In this document: in pieces, positions 23,826-33,002 of the stretch
How the letters are laid out: each line of letters starts with the position of its first letter
How positions within the stretch are numbered: position 1 is the stretch's first letter
Assembly: GCF_009856295.1 (NCBI RefSeq)
Contig: NZ_WMEU01000001.1
Location: forward strand, 930,001-994,000
Direction: 5' to 3'
DNA length: 64,000 nucleotides
Source: Pontibacillus yanchengensis
GTDB taxonomy: Bacteria > Bacillota > Bacilli > Bacillales > BH030062
Notes under the pieces: model-generated
What the model was told of the DNA's origin: nothing
The model's input: only the letters and a program-made list of their open reading frames with translations
Database searches by the model: none
Translations under genes and position numbers: made by a program

Positions 23826-25316
23826 ATGTATGTTGATTTATTTAATAATTTAGCTATTACCGTTGCACTACTTTTCTTAGCAGGAAAATTCTTTGAAAAC
23901 AGTCCTCTTGATCGAACCTCTCCCTTATCTACAAGGTTATATGCAGGATTTGGTTCAGGCATTCTTGGCTCCTTATTAATGGTTAGTACAATAGAGATAA
24001 CAGATACCGTCATTTTAGACTTAAGACACTTAGCAGTCATTATTGCAGCCATTTTTGGGGGCCCTGTCTCCGCTACTCTGTCTGGAATCATCATCGGACT
24101 GGCCAGAATGTTACTTTACGGTATTAGTGACACATCCCTAATTGTAGGGTCAGTCATTGTTTTCATAAGCTTAATCCTAGGATTCATTTCTGACGGTTCA
24201 TTAGCTAAAACTAAAAAATATATAATTATGAATGGAGTTTTCATCATTGTAAATTCTATGATGATTATTTTATTAGTTGAAGATATACGAATAGCTGAAG
24301 TAGCGCTGGCGTACCATATTCCTTTTTCCATAATCGGAGGGGGATTGACGTACTATATGGCTGAATTTATAAAAAAATCCAACCAAAACAATCGAAACAT
24401 ACAATACTATAAACTTATCGCTGAAAACTCTACTGACGTAGTATCGACACATAATAAGGAAGGGGTCATCAAGTACATCTCCCCTTCTTGTCAGAGCATT
24501 TTAGGCTATGCTCCTTCTGAACTGATAGGAAATAACGTATTTCACTATATTCACCCAGAAGACGTACAAGAAGAACAACCACCTTATGTATCATCTAACA
24601 CTTCAAGTCAGACACTAGAATTCAGATTCCAGAAAAAGAATGGACACTATGTTTGGTTAGAGACAACATTCAAGCGAATGAAGGGTCTTACCCAAACAGA
24701 CGATTTCATCTATTCATCTAGAGAGGTAACAGAGCGTAAAGAAATGCAGAAGGAAGTTTTAGATATGAATCGAAAGCTCCATAAACTATCTAGTTTAGAT
24801 GGTTTAACAGGGATTCCAAACCGAAGGCACCTTGATTATTCACTAGAAAAAGCGTGGCATGATGCGATGATGGACAATACTCCGCTTTCTTTCATCCTGT
24901 TCGATATAGATAAATTCAAGACCTATAATGACACATACGGCCACCATCAAGGTGATGCTTGCCTTAAAGAAATTGCCGCTATTATCAACAAGATCGTCAG
25001 AGAACAAGATCTTTTCGCAAGATATGGTGGAGAGGAATTTGCCGTCATTCTCCCTCAAACGAATGAAAAGGAAGCCAGACTGTTAGGTGAATCCATTCGT
25101 CTCGGTATTATTAATGAAGGCATTCCAAATATCGAATCTGATGTTACACCTATTCTCACAGTAAGTGTTGGCGTAACAACAATTACTCCATATTTTGATT
25201 CTGACCATACCATGCTAATTGTTAATGCCGATAAAGCATTATATGAAGCGAAAGAAAATGGACGAAATAGAGTATGTTTCTATAATAAAGAGTATCATAA
25301 TGTGAAAAAGCCTTAA
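23826..25316 (+). CDS. Membrane diguanylate cyclase (5TM-Lyt, PAS, GGDEF)
   Basis: A 496-residue sensor enzyme. Residues 1-180 form about six helices of the 5TM receptor of LytS/YhcK type (the motif FGGPVSATLSGIIIGLARMLLYG is visible). A PAS domain follows at about 200-310, and a GGDEF domain at about 325-485 has the active-site signature GGEEF (FARYGGEEFAVIL) and LSSLDGLTGIPNRRHL. It should make cyclic di-GMP from GTP. No I-site RxxD is evident five residues before GGEEF. The ATG at 23826 is taken because AGGGGAGGGAG lies just upstream. It is a single gene with a terminator overlapping the stop codon. Confidence 0.9.
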   Translation: MYVDLFNNLAITVALLFLAGKFFENSPLDRTSPLSTRLYAGFGSGILGSLLMVSTIEITDTVILDLRHLAVIIAAIFGGPVSATLSGIIIGLARMLLYGISDTSLIVGSVIVFISLILGFISDGSLAKTKKYIIMNGVFIIVNSMMIILLVEDIRIAEVALAYHIPFSIIGGGLTYYMAEFIKKSNQNNRNIQYYKLIAENSTDVVSTHNKEGVIKYISPSCQSILGYAPSELIGNNVFHYIHPEDVQEEQPPYVSSNTSSQTLEFRFQKKNGHYVWLETTFKRMKGLTQTDDFIYSSREVTERKEMQKEVLDMNRKLHKLSSLDGLTGIPNRRHLDYSLEKAWHDAMMDNTPLSFILFDIDKFKTYNDTYGHHQGDACLKEIAAIINKIVREQDLFARYGGEEFAVILPQTNEKEARLLGESIRLGIINEGIPNIESDVTPILTVSVGVTTITPYFDSDHTMLIVNADKALYEAKENGRNRVCFYNKEYHNVKKP

Positions 25317-25335
25317 CGTTGGTTAAGGCTTTTTT
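25308..25335 (+). terminator. Terminator of the diguanylate cyclase gene
   Basis: Stem AAGCCTTAAC/GTTAAGGCTT with loop GTTG, then TTTT. The left arm contains the stop codon. Confidence 0.85.
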
Positions 25336-25356
25336 GGTAACTAATCTTACAATGTA

Positions 25357-25875
25357 TCAAATAACCTTATCTTTCTTCCTTGCATCTTCATCCAACCCTG
25401 CACCTATGCCAATCCCCAACATAAAGCCGATCGGAAGTCCTGGAGCTAGTTGATCAAATAGAAGTAAACCGAAGACTAATCCTAAACCAGTACCAATCGA
25501 GATAAACACACTCATGTAGTAACCTTTTGTTACTAATATATGATCTTGTTGCATATGAGAAACGATATTCCCTACAAGGGCTCTATGTTCTTTTACAATA
25601 GGTTCCTTATCCTGATTGATTTTTTCTTCTAACTCATTCAAGTGACGCTCTAACTCGAGTAAGCAATCACCACATGCCTCACAAGTACTGGAGAAAATAG
25701 ATGCTCTATGTATGATACGCTCACATCTTTCTAAATCAAGTTTTGAAGTAGTTTCCTCATCCAGGTTGGCTTTGATGTTCATAAGAACGGCTTCGAGTTT
25801 TTCACCATAATTAGAATGCAAATGAAACTTTTTCGTAGAAGCACTCTCTTCTATCCTACAATTAGGTGGCTCCAT
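25357..25875 (-). CDS. Membrane protein of unknown function with Cys cluster
   Basis: A 172-residue protein. The N-terminal 110 residues are helical and charged, with STCEACGDCLLELERHL (a CxxCxxC-like cluster near residue 64). Two membrane helices follow at about 118-140 and 145-160, the latter Gly-rich (GFMLGIGIGAGLDEDARKKD). The ATG is preceded by TGAGGA at short spacing, so the start is uncertain. A coding-like frame fragment continues upstream in another register to about 25965, which might mean the true N-terminus was lost or changed. I do not recognise the family. Confidence 0.6.
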   Translation of the reverse strand: MEPPNCRIEESASTKKFHLHSNYGEKLEAVLMNIKANLDEETTSKLDLERCERIIHRASIFSSTCEACGDCLLELERHLNELEEKINQDKEPIVKEHRALVGNIVSHMQQDHILVTKGYYMSVFISIGTGLGLVFGLLLFDQLAPGLPIGFMLGIGIGAGLDEDARKKDKVI

Positions 25876-26065
25876 TCCTCATAGTGAGTATTGCCCTATC
25901 CTCTTTATACAAATCTTTCATCGAATGCTTATTAAGCTTAACTCGTAATTGCTCGGTATCTAAAAAACATCAAATACATGTATGAACCACAGCTTTTTTA
26001 GTATAATTTTATTATCAGGATTACCTCTTTTATAAAGGGGAATACAGTTCTCAAAAAATTTCTCC

Positions 26066-26094
26066 TTGCAATATAAGAAGGATAATATTATGAT
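26066..26094 (+). promoter_or_regulatory. SigA-type promoter of the lacI-family gene
   Basis: TTGCAA (26066-26071), a 17-nt spacer and TATGAT (26089-26094). The predicted transcription start falls on the operator at 26101. Confidence 0.7.
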
Positions 26095-26100
26095 AATAAC

Positions 26101-26112
26101 GAAAGCGCTTTC
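26101..26112. promoter_or_regulatory. LacI/CcpA-type operator at the regulator's own start site
   Basis: The perfect palindrome GAAAGCGCTTTC sits at the predicted +1, suiting autorepression; it also fits a catabolite-responsive element bound by CcpA. Confidence 0.7.
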
Positions 26113-26136
26113 GATGCTGAGAGGGTGTAAATATTT

Positions 26137-27171
26137 ATGGTAACAATTTATGATATTGCAAAAAAAACAGGGTACTCTGTAACAACTGTTTCTAAAGCGT
26201 TGAATAACTATTCAGATGTAAGCTCTAAGACCAAAAGAGCTATTCTAGATGCAGTGGAAGAGATGGGGTATTTGCCCAACTCTCACGCTAGAACGTTAAC
26301 CACCAAAAAATCTTGGACAATAGGGGTTATTTTTATTGAATCTCTTGGTGTTGGAATGAAGCACCCTTTCTTTAATGCGGTCATAGAAAGCTTCCGGAAG
26401 AATGTTGAGGTTCTTGGATATGATTTATTGTTTGCATCTCGAATGATTAATAATCAACAAAAAAGCTATTTAGAGCAATTTAAATATCGCGGTGTAGATG
26501 GTGTAGTCGTGGTTTGCTCTCTTTTTGATGATGTACAGGTAAAAGAATTAATGGATTCATCGATCCCTACCGTGGTCATTGACCTACATAGTAAAGAATC
26601 TGCTGTTGTTAATTCAGATAACTTTGCTGGAAGCTATAAGGCAGTGGAATACCTGTATTCACTAGGCCACCGATCCATAGCACATATCGCTGGTCACGCG
26701 ACTACCTTTGCAGGGCAAGAACGAAGAAACGGATTTATGACTTCCATGAAAACGATGGGCTTGGATATTCCAGATGAATATGTTGTGAATGGGGATTACT
26801 TTTCAAGAGAAGGCGGCTTTAAGGCTATGAATCAGCTACTTTCCCTTCCAAGTCCACCTACTGCCATTTTTACAGCAGCGGATAGCTTAGCCATTGGTGC
26901 GATGGAAGCAATTAAAGAAGCAGGATACCAAGTACCAGATGATTTTTCTGTCATTGGGTTTGATGATATTGACTTGGCACAGTTCATTAATCCACCACTT
27001 ACAACAGTTCGTCAGGATACGAATCGAATTGGACAAGAATCAGCTGACCTACTAATTAAGCAAATCAACACACAACAAAAAATTGCCGAAAGCGTCGTCG
27101 TACCAGTAGACCTTGTCATTCGCAATTCATGCAAGGCCTTGGTTCAAGAAGAAAGCTCAAATCCATCTTAA
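26137..27171 (+). CDS. LacI-family transcriptional regulator
   Basis: A 344-residue repressor. The N-terminal HTH is [29 protein letters not shown] with hinge [20 protein letters not shown]. The periplasmic-binding-protein-like sensor domain (about residues 60-330) has a VVIDLHS strand and the dimer/ligand motifs [19 protein letters not shown] and [23 protein letters not shown]. It is probably the repressor of the convergent beta-glucoside operon, whose promoter carries three GAAACCGGTTTC-type sites. Its own promoter carries GAAAGCGCTTTC. GAGAGGGTG precedes the ATG. The ligand is presumably a beta-glucoside or oligosaccharide. Confidence 0.92.
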   Translation: MVTIYDIAKKTGYSVTTVSKALNNYSDVSSKTKRAILDAVEEMGYLPNSHARTLTTKKSWTIGVIFIESLGVGMKHPFFNAVIESFRKNVEVLGYDLLFASRMINNQQKSYLEQFKYRGVDGVVVVCSLFDDVQVKELMDSSIPTVVIDLHSKESAVVNSDNFAGSYKAVEYLYSLGHRSIAHIAGHATTFAGQERRNGFMTSMKTMGLDIPDEYVVNGDYFSREGGFKAMNQLLSLPSPPTAIFTAADSLAIGAMEAIKEAGYQVPDDFSVIGFDDIDLAQFINPPLTTVRQDTNRIGQESADLLIKQINTQQKIAESVVVPVDLVIRNSCKALVQEESSNPS

Positions 27172-27572
27172 TATTAGACTATGTTGAACAATATAATTTT
27201 TTTGATAACAAAATCAGTATAAAGAGTTATTCAACAAACGAGGCTTTATATTGAAGACTCAGATTCGAGATAAATTGGAAGAGAGAAATATTTCCGTTAT
27301 GTGTGATTCCAAATCATATTATGATTAATGTAAAACGAATCACATGAGAATAAATCAAGCCTAACATATTAGTGATCTAACAGTTTATAGCAGTCATAAT
27401 TCCACAGCATGAAAGTGTGTTTCCTCATCAAATTGTCTATTCTTCAATACATGAAATACACCTCCCGTGTCGCAAACATCCCGCTTAATAAAGCGGTTTT
27501 ATCTTGAATCCAAATCTTCAAGTTATGGGGAGATAATGGAATATCAACAACAATATGTAATAAAATCTCATA

Positions 27573-27605
27573 AAAAAGCTGTATCCCCAAGGATACAGCT
27601 TTTTT
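27573..27605. terminator. Bidirectional terminator after the GH1 gene
   Basis: A 14-bp stem AAAAAGCTGTATCC/GGATACAGCTTTTT with loop CCAA. It serves both the minus-strand operon and any plus-strand read-through. The rest of the 27172-27572 gap shows no supportable gene; a short LKTQIRDKLEERNISV frame near 27251 is too small to call. Confidence 0.9.
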
Positions 27606-27614
27606 ACGTTCTAA

Positions 27615-28958
27615 TTAAATTTCAAACCAATTATTGTGAACCGTTTGTTTATACCAATAGAAACTTTCCTTCTTAGTTCTTTCAAACGTACGATAGTTTA
27701 CATGAATGATACCAAATCGTTTACTGTACCCTTCTGCCCATTCAAAATTATCGAGCAAGGACCAAAGGATATACCCTTTAATCGGAACGCCAGATTTAAT
27801 AGCACGATGAAGAGCAGTTAAGTGTTGTTTTAAGTAATCGATTCTCTCCTGATCATTCACGATACCATCTTTTACTTCATGGTTATAGCAAGCACCATTC
27901 TCTGTAATATAGATTGGGATATCGCCATACAACTGTTGAAGATGAGTTAATACGTTGTAAAAACCATCCGCATAGACGGGCCAACCAATATCCGTTTTAT
28001 CATAATCCACCCAAATAGGCTCTACCTCAAACATTCCATTTCCTTTTTTATGACGGGCTACATGGCCTGAATAATAATTTATTCCCATAAAATCAATTGG
28101 TTGTGAAATGATGTCCATATCTCCTTCTTCAAGCTTTACATGACCATTGTGTTTCGCAAAAATATCTTGAAGAAGCTGCGGGTACTCCCCTTTGAAGACA
28201 GGATCCATAAACCACTGAACCTTCCACTGCATTTCTCGTTCACAGGCATCCTTATCCTCTTGATCTTGACTATATGGTTCTAGCCAATCAACATTCGGCG
28301 CATAACCAATTTCACCGTCTGGCACGATATCACGAAACGCTTGCACTGATTTCCCGTGAGCTAACAATAGATGGTGCGCAACATCTATTGCCGCTTGAAG
28401 GTCCTGTTTACCTGGAGCATGCACACCTAGGTAATTCGATAAAAAAGACGCGCACCATGGTTCATTGATGGTAATCCATTTTTTCACCACATCTCCAAAC
28501 TCTCGGAACATTGCTGATGCGTACTCTTGGAAAGCATCTACCGTTCTACGATTCTCCCACCCACCATGGTCTTGCAAGGATTGTGGCAAATCCCAATGAT
28601 AAAGTGTAATAATTGGTTCAATTCCATTATCCACTAATTCTTGAATTAAGTTACGATAATAGCTTACCCCTTCTGGATTCAAATCGCCTGTTGCTCCAGG
28701 CATGACACGAGGCCAGGAAATCGAAAACCGGTACACATCTACACCTAACTCTTTTAAATATTGGACATCTTCCTGATAACGGTGATAACTATCACATGCA
28801 TCATCTCCATTATCACCGTTTTTTACATTACCTGGAGTATGTGAAAAGGTATCCCAAATGGAAGGAGCTCTACCGTCCTTATTAGCTGCCCCTTCTATTT
28901 GATAAGCCGCTGTTGCAGCCCCCCATTTCAAGTTCTGTGGAAATTCTATTGTAGTCAT
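27615..28958 (-). CDS. bglA: Family 1 beta-glucosidase
   Basis: A 447-residue GH1 enzyme of normal length. The acid/base Glu is in WITINEPWCAS (about residue 165). The nucleophile Glu is in IPIYITENGACYN (about 354). The N-terminal FPQNLKWGAATAAYQIEGA and the QRIDYL-like ERIDYLKQHL segment are typical. There is no signal peptide and no phospho-specific motif, so it should hydrolyse unphosphorylated beta-glucosides imported by the ABC system encoded just upstream. GGAGGT precedes its ATG. It is the last gene of the minus-strand operon binding protein-permease-permease-glucosidase, 79 bp after the second permease. Confidence 0.94.
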   Translation of the reverse strand: MTTIEFPQNLKWGAATAAYQIEGAANKDGRAPSIWDTFSHTPGNVKNGDNGDDACDSYHRYQEDVQYLKELGVDVYRFSISWPRVMPGATGDLNPEGVSYYRNLIQELVDNGIEPIITLYHWDLPQSLQDHGGWENRRTVDAFQEYASAMFREFGDVVKKWITINEPWCASFLSNYLGVHAPGKQDLQAAIDVAHHLLLAHGKSVQAFRDIVPDGEIGYAPNVDWLEPYSQDQEDKDACEREMQWKVQWFMDPVFKGEYPQLLQDIFAKHNGHVKLEEGDMDIISQPIDFMGINYYSGHVARHKKGNGMFEVEPIWVDYDKTDIGWPVYADGFYNVLTHLQQLYGDIPIYITENGACYNHEVKDGIVNDQERIDYLKQHLTALHRAIKSGVPIKGYILWSLLDNFEWAEGYSKRFGIIHVNYRTFERTKKESFYWYKQTVHNNWFEI

Positions 28959-29037
28959 ATTTCTACCTCCGTAATGGTCTAGTATTGTACATTATTCATT
29001 TTTTTACGTCGGAATGAACTCGTATGAGTAGCTTTGT

Positions 29038-29877
29038 TTATTTAACCGAGCCTTCTGTAATACTTGAGATAAATAGTTTGTTAAACATTAAGAAAATCAA
29101 GATCAGAGGTACTGTGGCCCAGAATACTCCAGATAAAAGCATTCCAAAATCAACATTATACGCATTGTTTAATGAAGCAAGAGCAACCTGCAACGTATAG
29201 GAATCCGGACTACGCAGCACGGTAAATTGCCATAAAAATTCTCCCCATACCAGCGTAAAGACAATAATTCCAAGTGTTGCAAAAGCTGGCTTTATAATTG
29301 GAAGAACGATACTTCGATAGATTCTAAAATTGGAGCATCCATCTAATTTAGCTGCCTCCATTAATTCATCAGGAACAGACTGAGTTACATATTGGCGCAT
29401 CAAGAAGATACCTAATGGATTTAATAGATACAGAATTCCAGCACCGAACAATGTATCTAACCATCCTAATTTAGACACAAGATAATATTGTGGAATTAGT
29501 CCCAATTGTGGCGGGATCACCATCGTAAGCAATATTAAAACAAAGAAGACATTCTTGCCTGGGAAGTTAAATTTAGAAAATGCAAAACCAGCCAATGAAC
29601 TGATGATCAACACAACTATCGTAACGCTCGCACATAGTAGAATGGTATTCCACATGGCCTGAAAGAATGGGATCGAATCAAGAACCATCTGAAAATTTTC
29701 CACTAATTTTGTACCAGGTATGATAGCTGGAGGGATGGAATTATATGCTTCACTTGGTCTTGTTGCCATTACGAACATCCAGTAAAAAGGAAACAATGAT
29801 AAGAGAGAAGCTATAATTAACACCACATAAACTGGTAAAACTCCAAATGAAAACTTCTTCTTATTATCTTTTCGCAT
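29038..29877 (-). CDS. ABC sugar transporter permease (MalG type)
   Basis: A 279-residue inner-membrane permease of the carbohydrate uptake CUT1 family with six predicted helices. The EAA loop, which contacts the ATPase, is visible as ELMEAAKLDGCSNFRIYRSIVLPIIKPA (about residues 165-193). It pairs with the MalF-type permease, whose stop codon it overlaps by 14 bp. AAAGGGAGGG precedes the ATG. No ATPase gene is present here, so a shared MsmX/UgpC-type ATPase elsewhere is expected, as in other CUT1 systems of Bacilli. Confidence 0.94.
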   Translation of the reverse strand: MRKDNKKKFSFGVLPVYVVLIIASLLSLFPFYWMFVMATRPSEAYNSIPPAIIPGTKLVENFQMVLDSIPFFQAMWNTILLCASVTIVVLIISSLAGFAFSKFNFPGKNVFFVLILLTMVIPPQLGLIPQYYLVSKLGWLDTLFGAGILYLLNPLGIFLMRQYVTQSVPDELMEAAKLDGCSNFRIYRSIVLPIIKPAFATLGIIVFTLVWGEFLWQFTVLRSPDSYTLQVALASLNNAYNVDFGMLLSGVFWATVPLILIFLMFNKLFISSITEGSVK

Positions 29878-30826
29878 GTTTAACCCTCCCTTTCTTACGC
29901 TTCGTACCTGACGTTAACCATGTATTAATAGACGCTACCACTACGATGATAATCAGCAGTAAAACAGCTGTTGCCGATGCTGTACCAAAGGAATTCAGGT
30001 TAAAGGCATCTCTGTATAAATACATAACGACTGTCATCGCTTCATCTCTTGTGAAGGCTGAGGATCCTAAGAATACAGTTGGTTCAGCGAAAAGCTGCAT
30101 TGCACCAACGGTAGACATGAATACAGTTAAGAGAATAAAAGGCTTTAATAGTGGTATGGTAATATGAAAGAATTGCTGAACCTTATTTGCTCCATCTATA
30201 GTCGCTGCTTCGTACAAGTCCTTAGGTATACTCTGAAGCCCGGCTAAGTAGATAATGGTATTGTAGCCAACCCAACGCCAGAACACCATGAGGGAAATAG
30301 CGATTTTAGCTCCCCATTCAGAAGTCTTCCAATTGACGGGATCGATTCCAAACCATCCAATAACATAGTTTGCTAGAGCAGATTCATTATTACTGAAGAA
30401 AACTCCGAATACGAGAGCAACCGCAACCATTGAGGTAATATATGGCATGAAGATAGTTACTCGAAAGAAGTTTGTAAACTTAATAACAGCCATGTTTAGA
30501 AAGTATGCTAAGACTATTCCTACGATTAATTGAGGCGCGGTTCCCATAAGCCCCATAATTACTGTGTTATACAATGACTTCCAAAATAATGGGTCCTGTA
30601 AGACTAGGGAGAAATTTTGAAGTCCTACAAATTGCATTTCTCCAAAACCATTCCACTTTTGGAAGGCTAGCACGATACTAAATAAGGCAGGATATAAGCC
30701 GATAACACCAAAGACGATAAAGAATGGTGCTATGTATAAATAGCCTGATAACATATCCTTTTTTCGCTCTGATAATTTTCTCTTTTTTGGTTCTACGGTT
30801 TTTTGTTTATTTCGGGCAAGTTCCAT
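29864..30826 (-). CDS. ABC sugar transporter permease (MalF type)
   Basis: A 320-residue CUT1 permease. The N-terminus (KQKTVEPKKRKLSERKKD) is basic and cytosolic, followed by six helices. The EAA loop DLYEAATIDGANKVQQFFHITIPLLKPF lies at about 210-238. It forms the translocation pore with the MalG-type partner. TAGGAGG lies before its ATG. It is 61 bp after the binding-protein gene and overlaps the next permease gene. Confidence 0.94.
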   Translation of the reverse strand: MELARNKQKTVEPKKRKLSERKKDMLSGYLYIAPFFIVFGVIGLYPALFSIVLAFQKWNGFGEMQFVGLQNFSLVLQDPLFWKSLYNTVIMGLMGTAPQLIVGIVLAYFLNMAVIKFTNFFRVTIFMPYITSMVAVALVFGVFFSNNESALANYVIGWFGIDPVNWKTSEWGAKIAISLMVFWRWVGYNTIIYLAGLQSIPKDLYEAATIDGANKVQQFFHITIPLLKPFILLTVFMSTVGAMQLFAEPTVFLGSSAFTRDEAMTVVMYLYRDAFNLNSFGTASATAVLLLIIIVVVASINTWLTSGTKRKKGRVKHAKR

Positions 30827-30887
30827 TCTCTGAACCTCCTATCAATAAGGGCTAGATAGCGATGACCATCCAGCCCTTGATATAACA

Positions 30888-32180
30888 CTATCGTTTCAGT
30901 ACATCTTTGATGCGTTTTACAGCTGCATCCCATTCTTCTTCAGGGTCTGCACCTTGTGCAACATTTTGAAGAGCCGTTAACACTTCATTGTTTACAGTTA
31001 CATATTTTGGACCTTTGTACACTGCTGGAATATCTTGAGCTGCCTCTGCAAATACTTCAGCGGTATTTTGACCTCCAAAATATTCATCTGAATTCTGTTT
31101 AAACTCTTCCATTTCATACACAGAAGGAGCTGAAGGGAATAATCCACTTTCCGCAAACGATTTCATTTGATTTTCTGGACTAACTAACCACTTAGCGAAC
31201 TTGTATACTTCTTCGCCATGCTTCGTTTCCTTAGGGATAGAAAGGTAAGAACCGCCCCAGTTACCAGAAAATTGATTAGGAAGTTGTGTTACACGCCATT
31301 TTCCTTTTGCTTCAGGTGCATTTTCTGTCATGTAGCCTTTCAACCAAGCTGGAGCCATTTCTACAGCAAATTCACCTTTGTTTAGTGCTGTTGCCCATTC
31401 TGGTGTCCACATTTCATAAGAACCAACATATCCTTTTTCATTTAGTTCAACAGCAAAATCATAAGCATCTTTTACTTTGTTATCCTCGTTCTCTATTAAG
31501 AGTTCACCTTCACGATTGAAATAACTCTGCTTCAATGCATCCATATTCGCACGGAACGCCATTTCCATGCTATCTACCATCGGTTTTCCTGTAGCTTCTA
31601 GAACCTTAGAAGCAGCGTCTTTAAATGATTCCGGATCAGATATCATGTCACTTACTTCATTTGGATCTGTCGGTAAACCAGCATTTTCAAAGACTTCTGT
31701 ATGATAGTACATGGCTTTCGGTCCAATGTCAGTAGGTAATCCGAATAAGAAGTCTCCTGAACCATCCTCAGCCATTTTCCATTTCCAATCTAAGTATTTG
31801 TCCTGTATGTCACCTGCACCTAATTCATATAAATTCATAAATCGACTTTTGGCTTCACGGAAACGATCTAATTGATCAACCTCAATCATCGTCAAGTCTG
31901 GTGCACCTGTTCCAGAAGAGATTGCCGTGAACAAGCTATTATGGTGATCCCCTAACTCAGACTTACGAACATTGATTGTAACGTTCGGGTTCTCTTCTTG
32001 ATACTGTTCAGCTAGAGACTCATAATTTGTTGCTCCAAACACCCAAAAATCCAACTCTATTTTTTCATTCTCGCCGCCACCTTCATCTTCTGAAGCTGAC
32101 CCTTCTTGATCACTACTACAACCAAATAGAAGCATACTTGAACTCAAAAGCAAAACGATCAACATATAAAATTTCTTCAT
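30888..32180 (-). CDS. ABC sugar-binding lipoprotein
   Basis: A 430-residue extracellular solute-binding protein of family 1. The signal peptide ends in the lipobox LLFGC (Cys about residue 21), followed by an acidic Ser/Glu/Gly linker. The mature domain has NVTINVRKSELGDHHNSLFTAISSG and the family block GEFAVEMAPAWLKGYM. The ATG at 32180 is chosen because GGGGAGGAAA lies just upstream. It leads the operon and is preceded by a strong promoter and three LacI-type operators. It binds an oligosaccharide, probably a beta-glucoside given the GH1 enzyme. Confidence 0.93.
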   Translation of the reverse strand: MKKFYMLIVLLLSSSMLLFGCSSDQEGSASEDEGGGENEKIELDFWVFGATNYESLAEQYQEENPNVTINVRKSELGDHHNSLFTAISSGTGAPDLTMIEVDQLDRFREAKSRFMNLYELGAGDIQDKYLDWKWKMAEDGSGDFLFGLPTDIGPKAMYYHTEVFENAGLPTDPNEVSDMISDPESFKDAASKVLEATGKPMVDSMEMAFRANMDALKQSYFNREGELLIENEDNKVKDAYDFAVELNEKGYVGSYEMWTPEWATALNKGEFAVEMAPAWLKGYMTENAPEAKGKWRVTQLPNQFSGNWGGSYLSIPKETKHGEEVYKFAKWLVSPENQMKSFAESGLFPSAPSVYEMEEFKQNSDEYFGGQNTAEVFAEAAQDIPAVYKGPKYVTVNNEVLTALQNVAQGADPEEEWDAAVKRIKDVLKR

Positions 32181-32240
32181 TCTGTTTCCTCCCCAATAAT
32201 GAATAGTCATAATTCCAAGAATCAAAAGCTCCACTTTCAC

Positions 32241-32252
32241 GAAACCGGTTTC
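32241..32252. promoter_or_regulatory. Operator 3, GAAACCGGTTTC
   Basis: A perfect 12-bp palindrome in the leader of the binding-protein gene, 67 nt from operator 2. Looping between sites is possible. Confidence 0.75.
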
Positions 32253-32307
32253 TACTATCTTTAAAAAAAGAAGCTATTACCTTAACATTCTTTAATAGTC
32301 GGCTTTC

Positions 32308-32319
32308 GAAACCGGTTTC
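32308..32319. promoter_or_regulatory. Operator 2, GAAACCGGTTTC
   Basis: A perfect palindrome just downstream of the predicted transcription start (about +12 to +23), a classic blocking position. Confidence 0.8.
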
Positions 32320-32337
32320 TTTTTTTAACTTAACTTG

Positions 32338-32366
32338 ATTATATGATGTAATGTATCCGTTTTCAA
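32338..32366 (-). promoter_or_regulatory. SigA-type promoter of the beta-glucoside operon
   Basis: On the minus strand TTGAAA (32366-32361), a 17-nt spacer and a perfect TATAAT (32343-32338). The leader is about 150 nt long. Confidence 0.85.
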
Positions 32367-32384
32367 TAGTTTTTTGAAAAAAAA

Positions 32385-32396
32385 GAAACCGATTTC
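32385..32396. promoter_or_regulatory. Operator 1, GAAACCGATTTC
   Basis: A one-mismatch copy of the palindrome just upstream of the -35 element. Confidence 0.7.
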
Positions 32397-32470
32397 GATA
32401 TTGAAATAAGAAGAGATATGTAGAAATAAGCCCAGAAAGCTGCCACACTAGGGAATCTCCCTTTCTTACA

Positions 32471-32675
32471 CTATGAACAACATTTTACAACATTTTGAAT
32501 ATCCTTTTCTTGAATATACACATTTCCCTGCTTATCTAGTTTATATTCGATATTTGCTGAGTCTATCTATTGCAGCCTGGATTGATTTTGTAGACGCATC
32601 AACTCAAATCTTATACGTTGAAGAAGAATCAGCATTGCAACCTAATGATAAACCATAAAAGTTAGCATTATAATC
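32471..32675 (-). pseudogene. Decayed gene of unknown family
   Basis: The minus strand reads DYNANFYGLSLGCNADSSST, YKI, an in-frame TGA, then VDASTKSIQAAIDRLSKYRI. A +1 shift then continues as YKLDKQGNVYIQEKDIQNVV and KCCS before a TAG at 32471. The TGA fits a former TGG. The amino-acid texture on both sides of stop and shift is protein-like, so this looks like a gene broken by one nonsense change and one frameshift. No start is left. It lies just after the small membrane protein gene at 32696. A plus-strand open frame across the same bases has no ribosome binding site and is antisense to it. Confidence 0.4.
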
Positions 32676-32695
32676 TTAATTATCCTCTTGCTCAC

Positions 32696-32968
32696 CTAGA
32701 CCGCCCTCTTCAATCCATACCTTTCCAATAATTTTGTATTTCTTTTCTCCATCACCCACGATATCCCAGCATACAGTGGACCAAAAATAATAGAGGAAAT
32801 CAGTGTGGTAAATGTCTCAAAACCATCATTAAACACCATATGTAATAAATAGGTAAATATAAAATACCCCGTACTACCCATCAATCCATATAAAAAGAAG
32901 TAGTTAGTAACCCCTTTTTTTCGCAGTATCTCCCATTGTCGTAAATGTTTATCATAATACTTATACAT
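32696..32968 (-). CDS. Small two-helix membrane protein
   Basis: A 90-residue protein with a charged N-terminus (MYKYYDKHLRQWEILRKKG), two hydrophobic helices (about 19-43 and 50-70) and a basic C-terminus. The ATG at 32968 is preferred to a GTG 11 codons earlier because GCGAGGTAG precedes it. It follows the lipoprotein gene by 34 bp and probably forms a two-gene unit with it. I do not recognise the family; the topology suggests both ends lie in the cytosol. Confidence 0.65.
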   Translation of the reverse strand: MYKYYDKHLRQWEILRKKGVTNYFFLYGLMGSTGYFIFTYLLHMVFNDGFETFTTLISSIIFGPLYAGISWVMEKRNTKLLERYGLKRAV

Positions 32969-33002
32969 TCCACTACCTCGCTCTGTATTTCTCTCTTTCA
33001 CA

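Noticed and set aside
25880..25985. Coding-like minus-strand fragment (EQLRVKLNKHSMKDLYKEDR) before the 25357 gene
   Set aside because: No start codon and closed by stops on both sides; could be the lost N-terminus of that gene, but the evidence is too thin for a feature.
27251..27328. Short plus-strand frame reading LKTQIRDKLEERNISVMCDS
   Set aside because: It resembles the start of an HTH protein, but has only 25 codons, a TTG start and no supporting site; too short to call.
32473..32658. Plus-strand 61-codon frame
   Set aside because: No ribosome binding site, and it lies antisense to a better-supported decayed frame on the minus strand.
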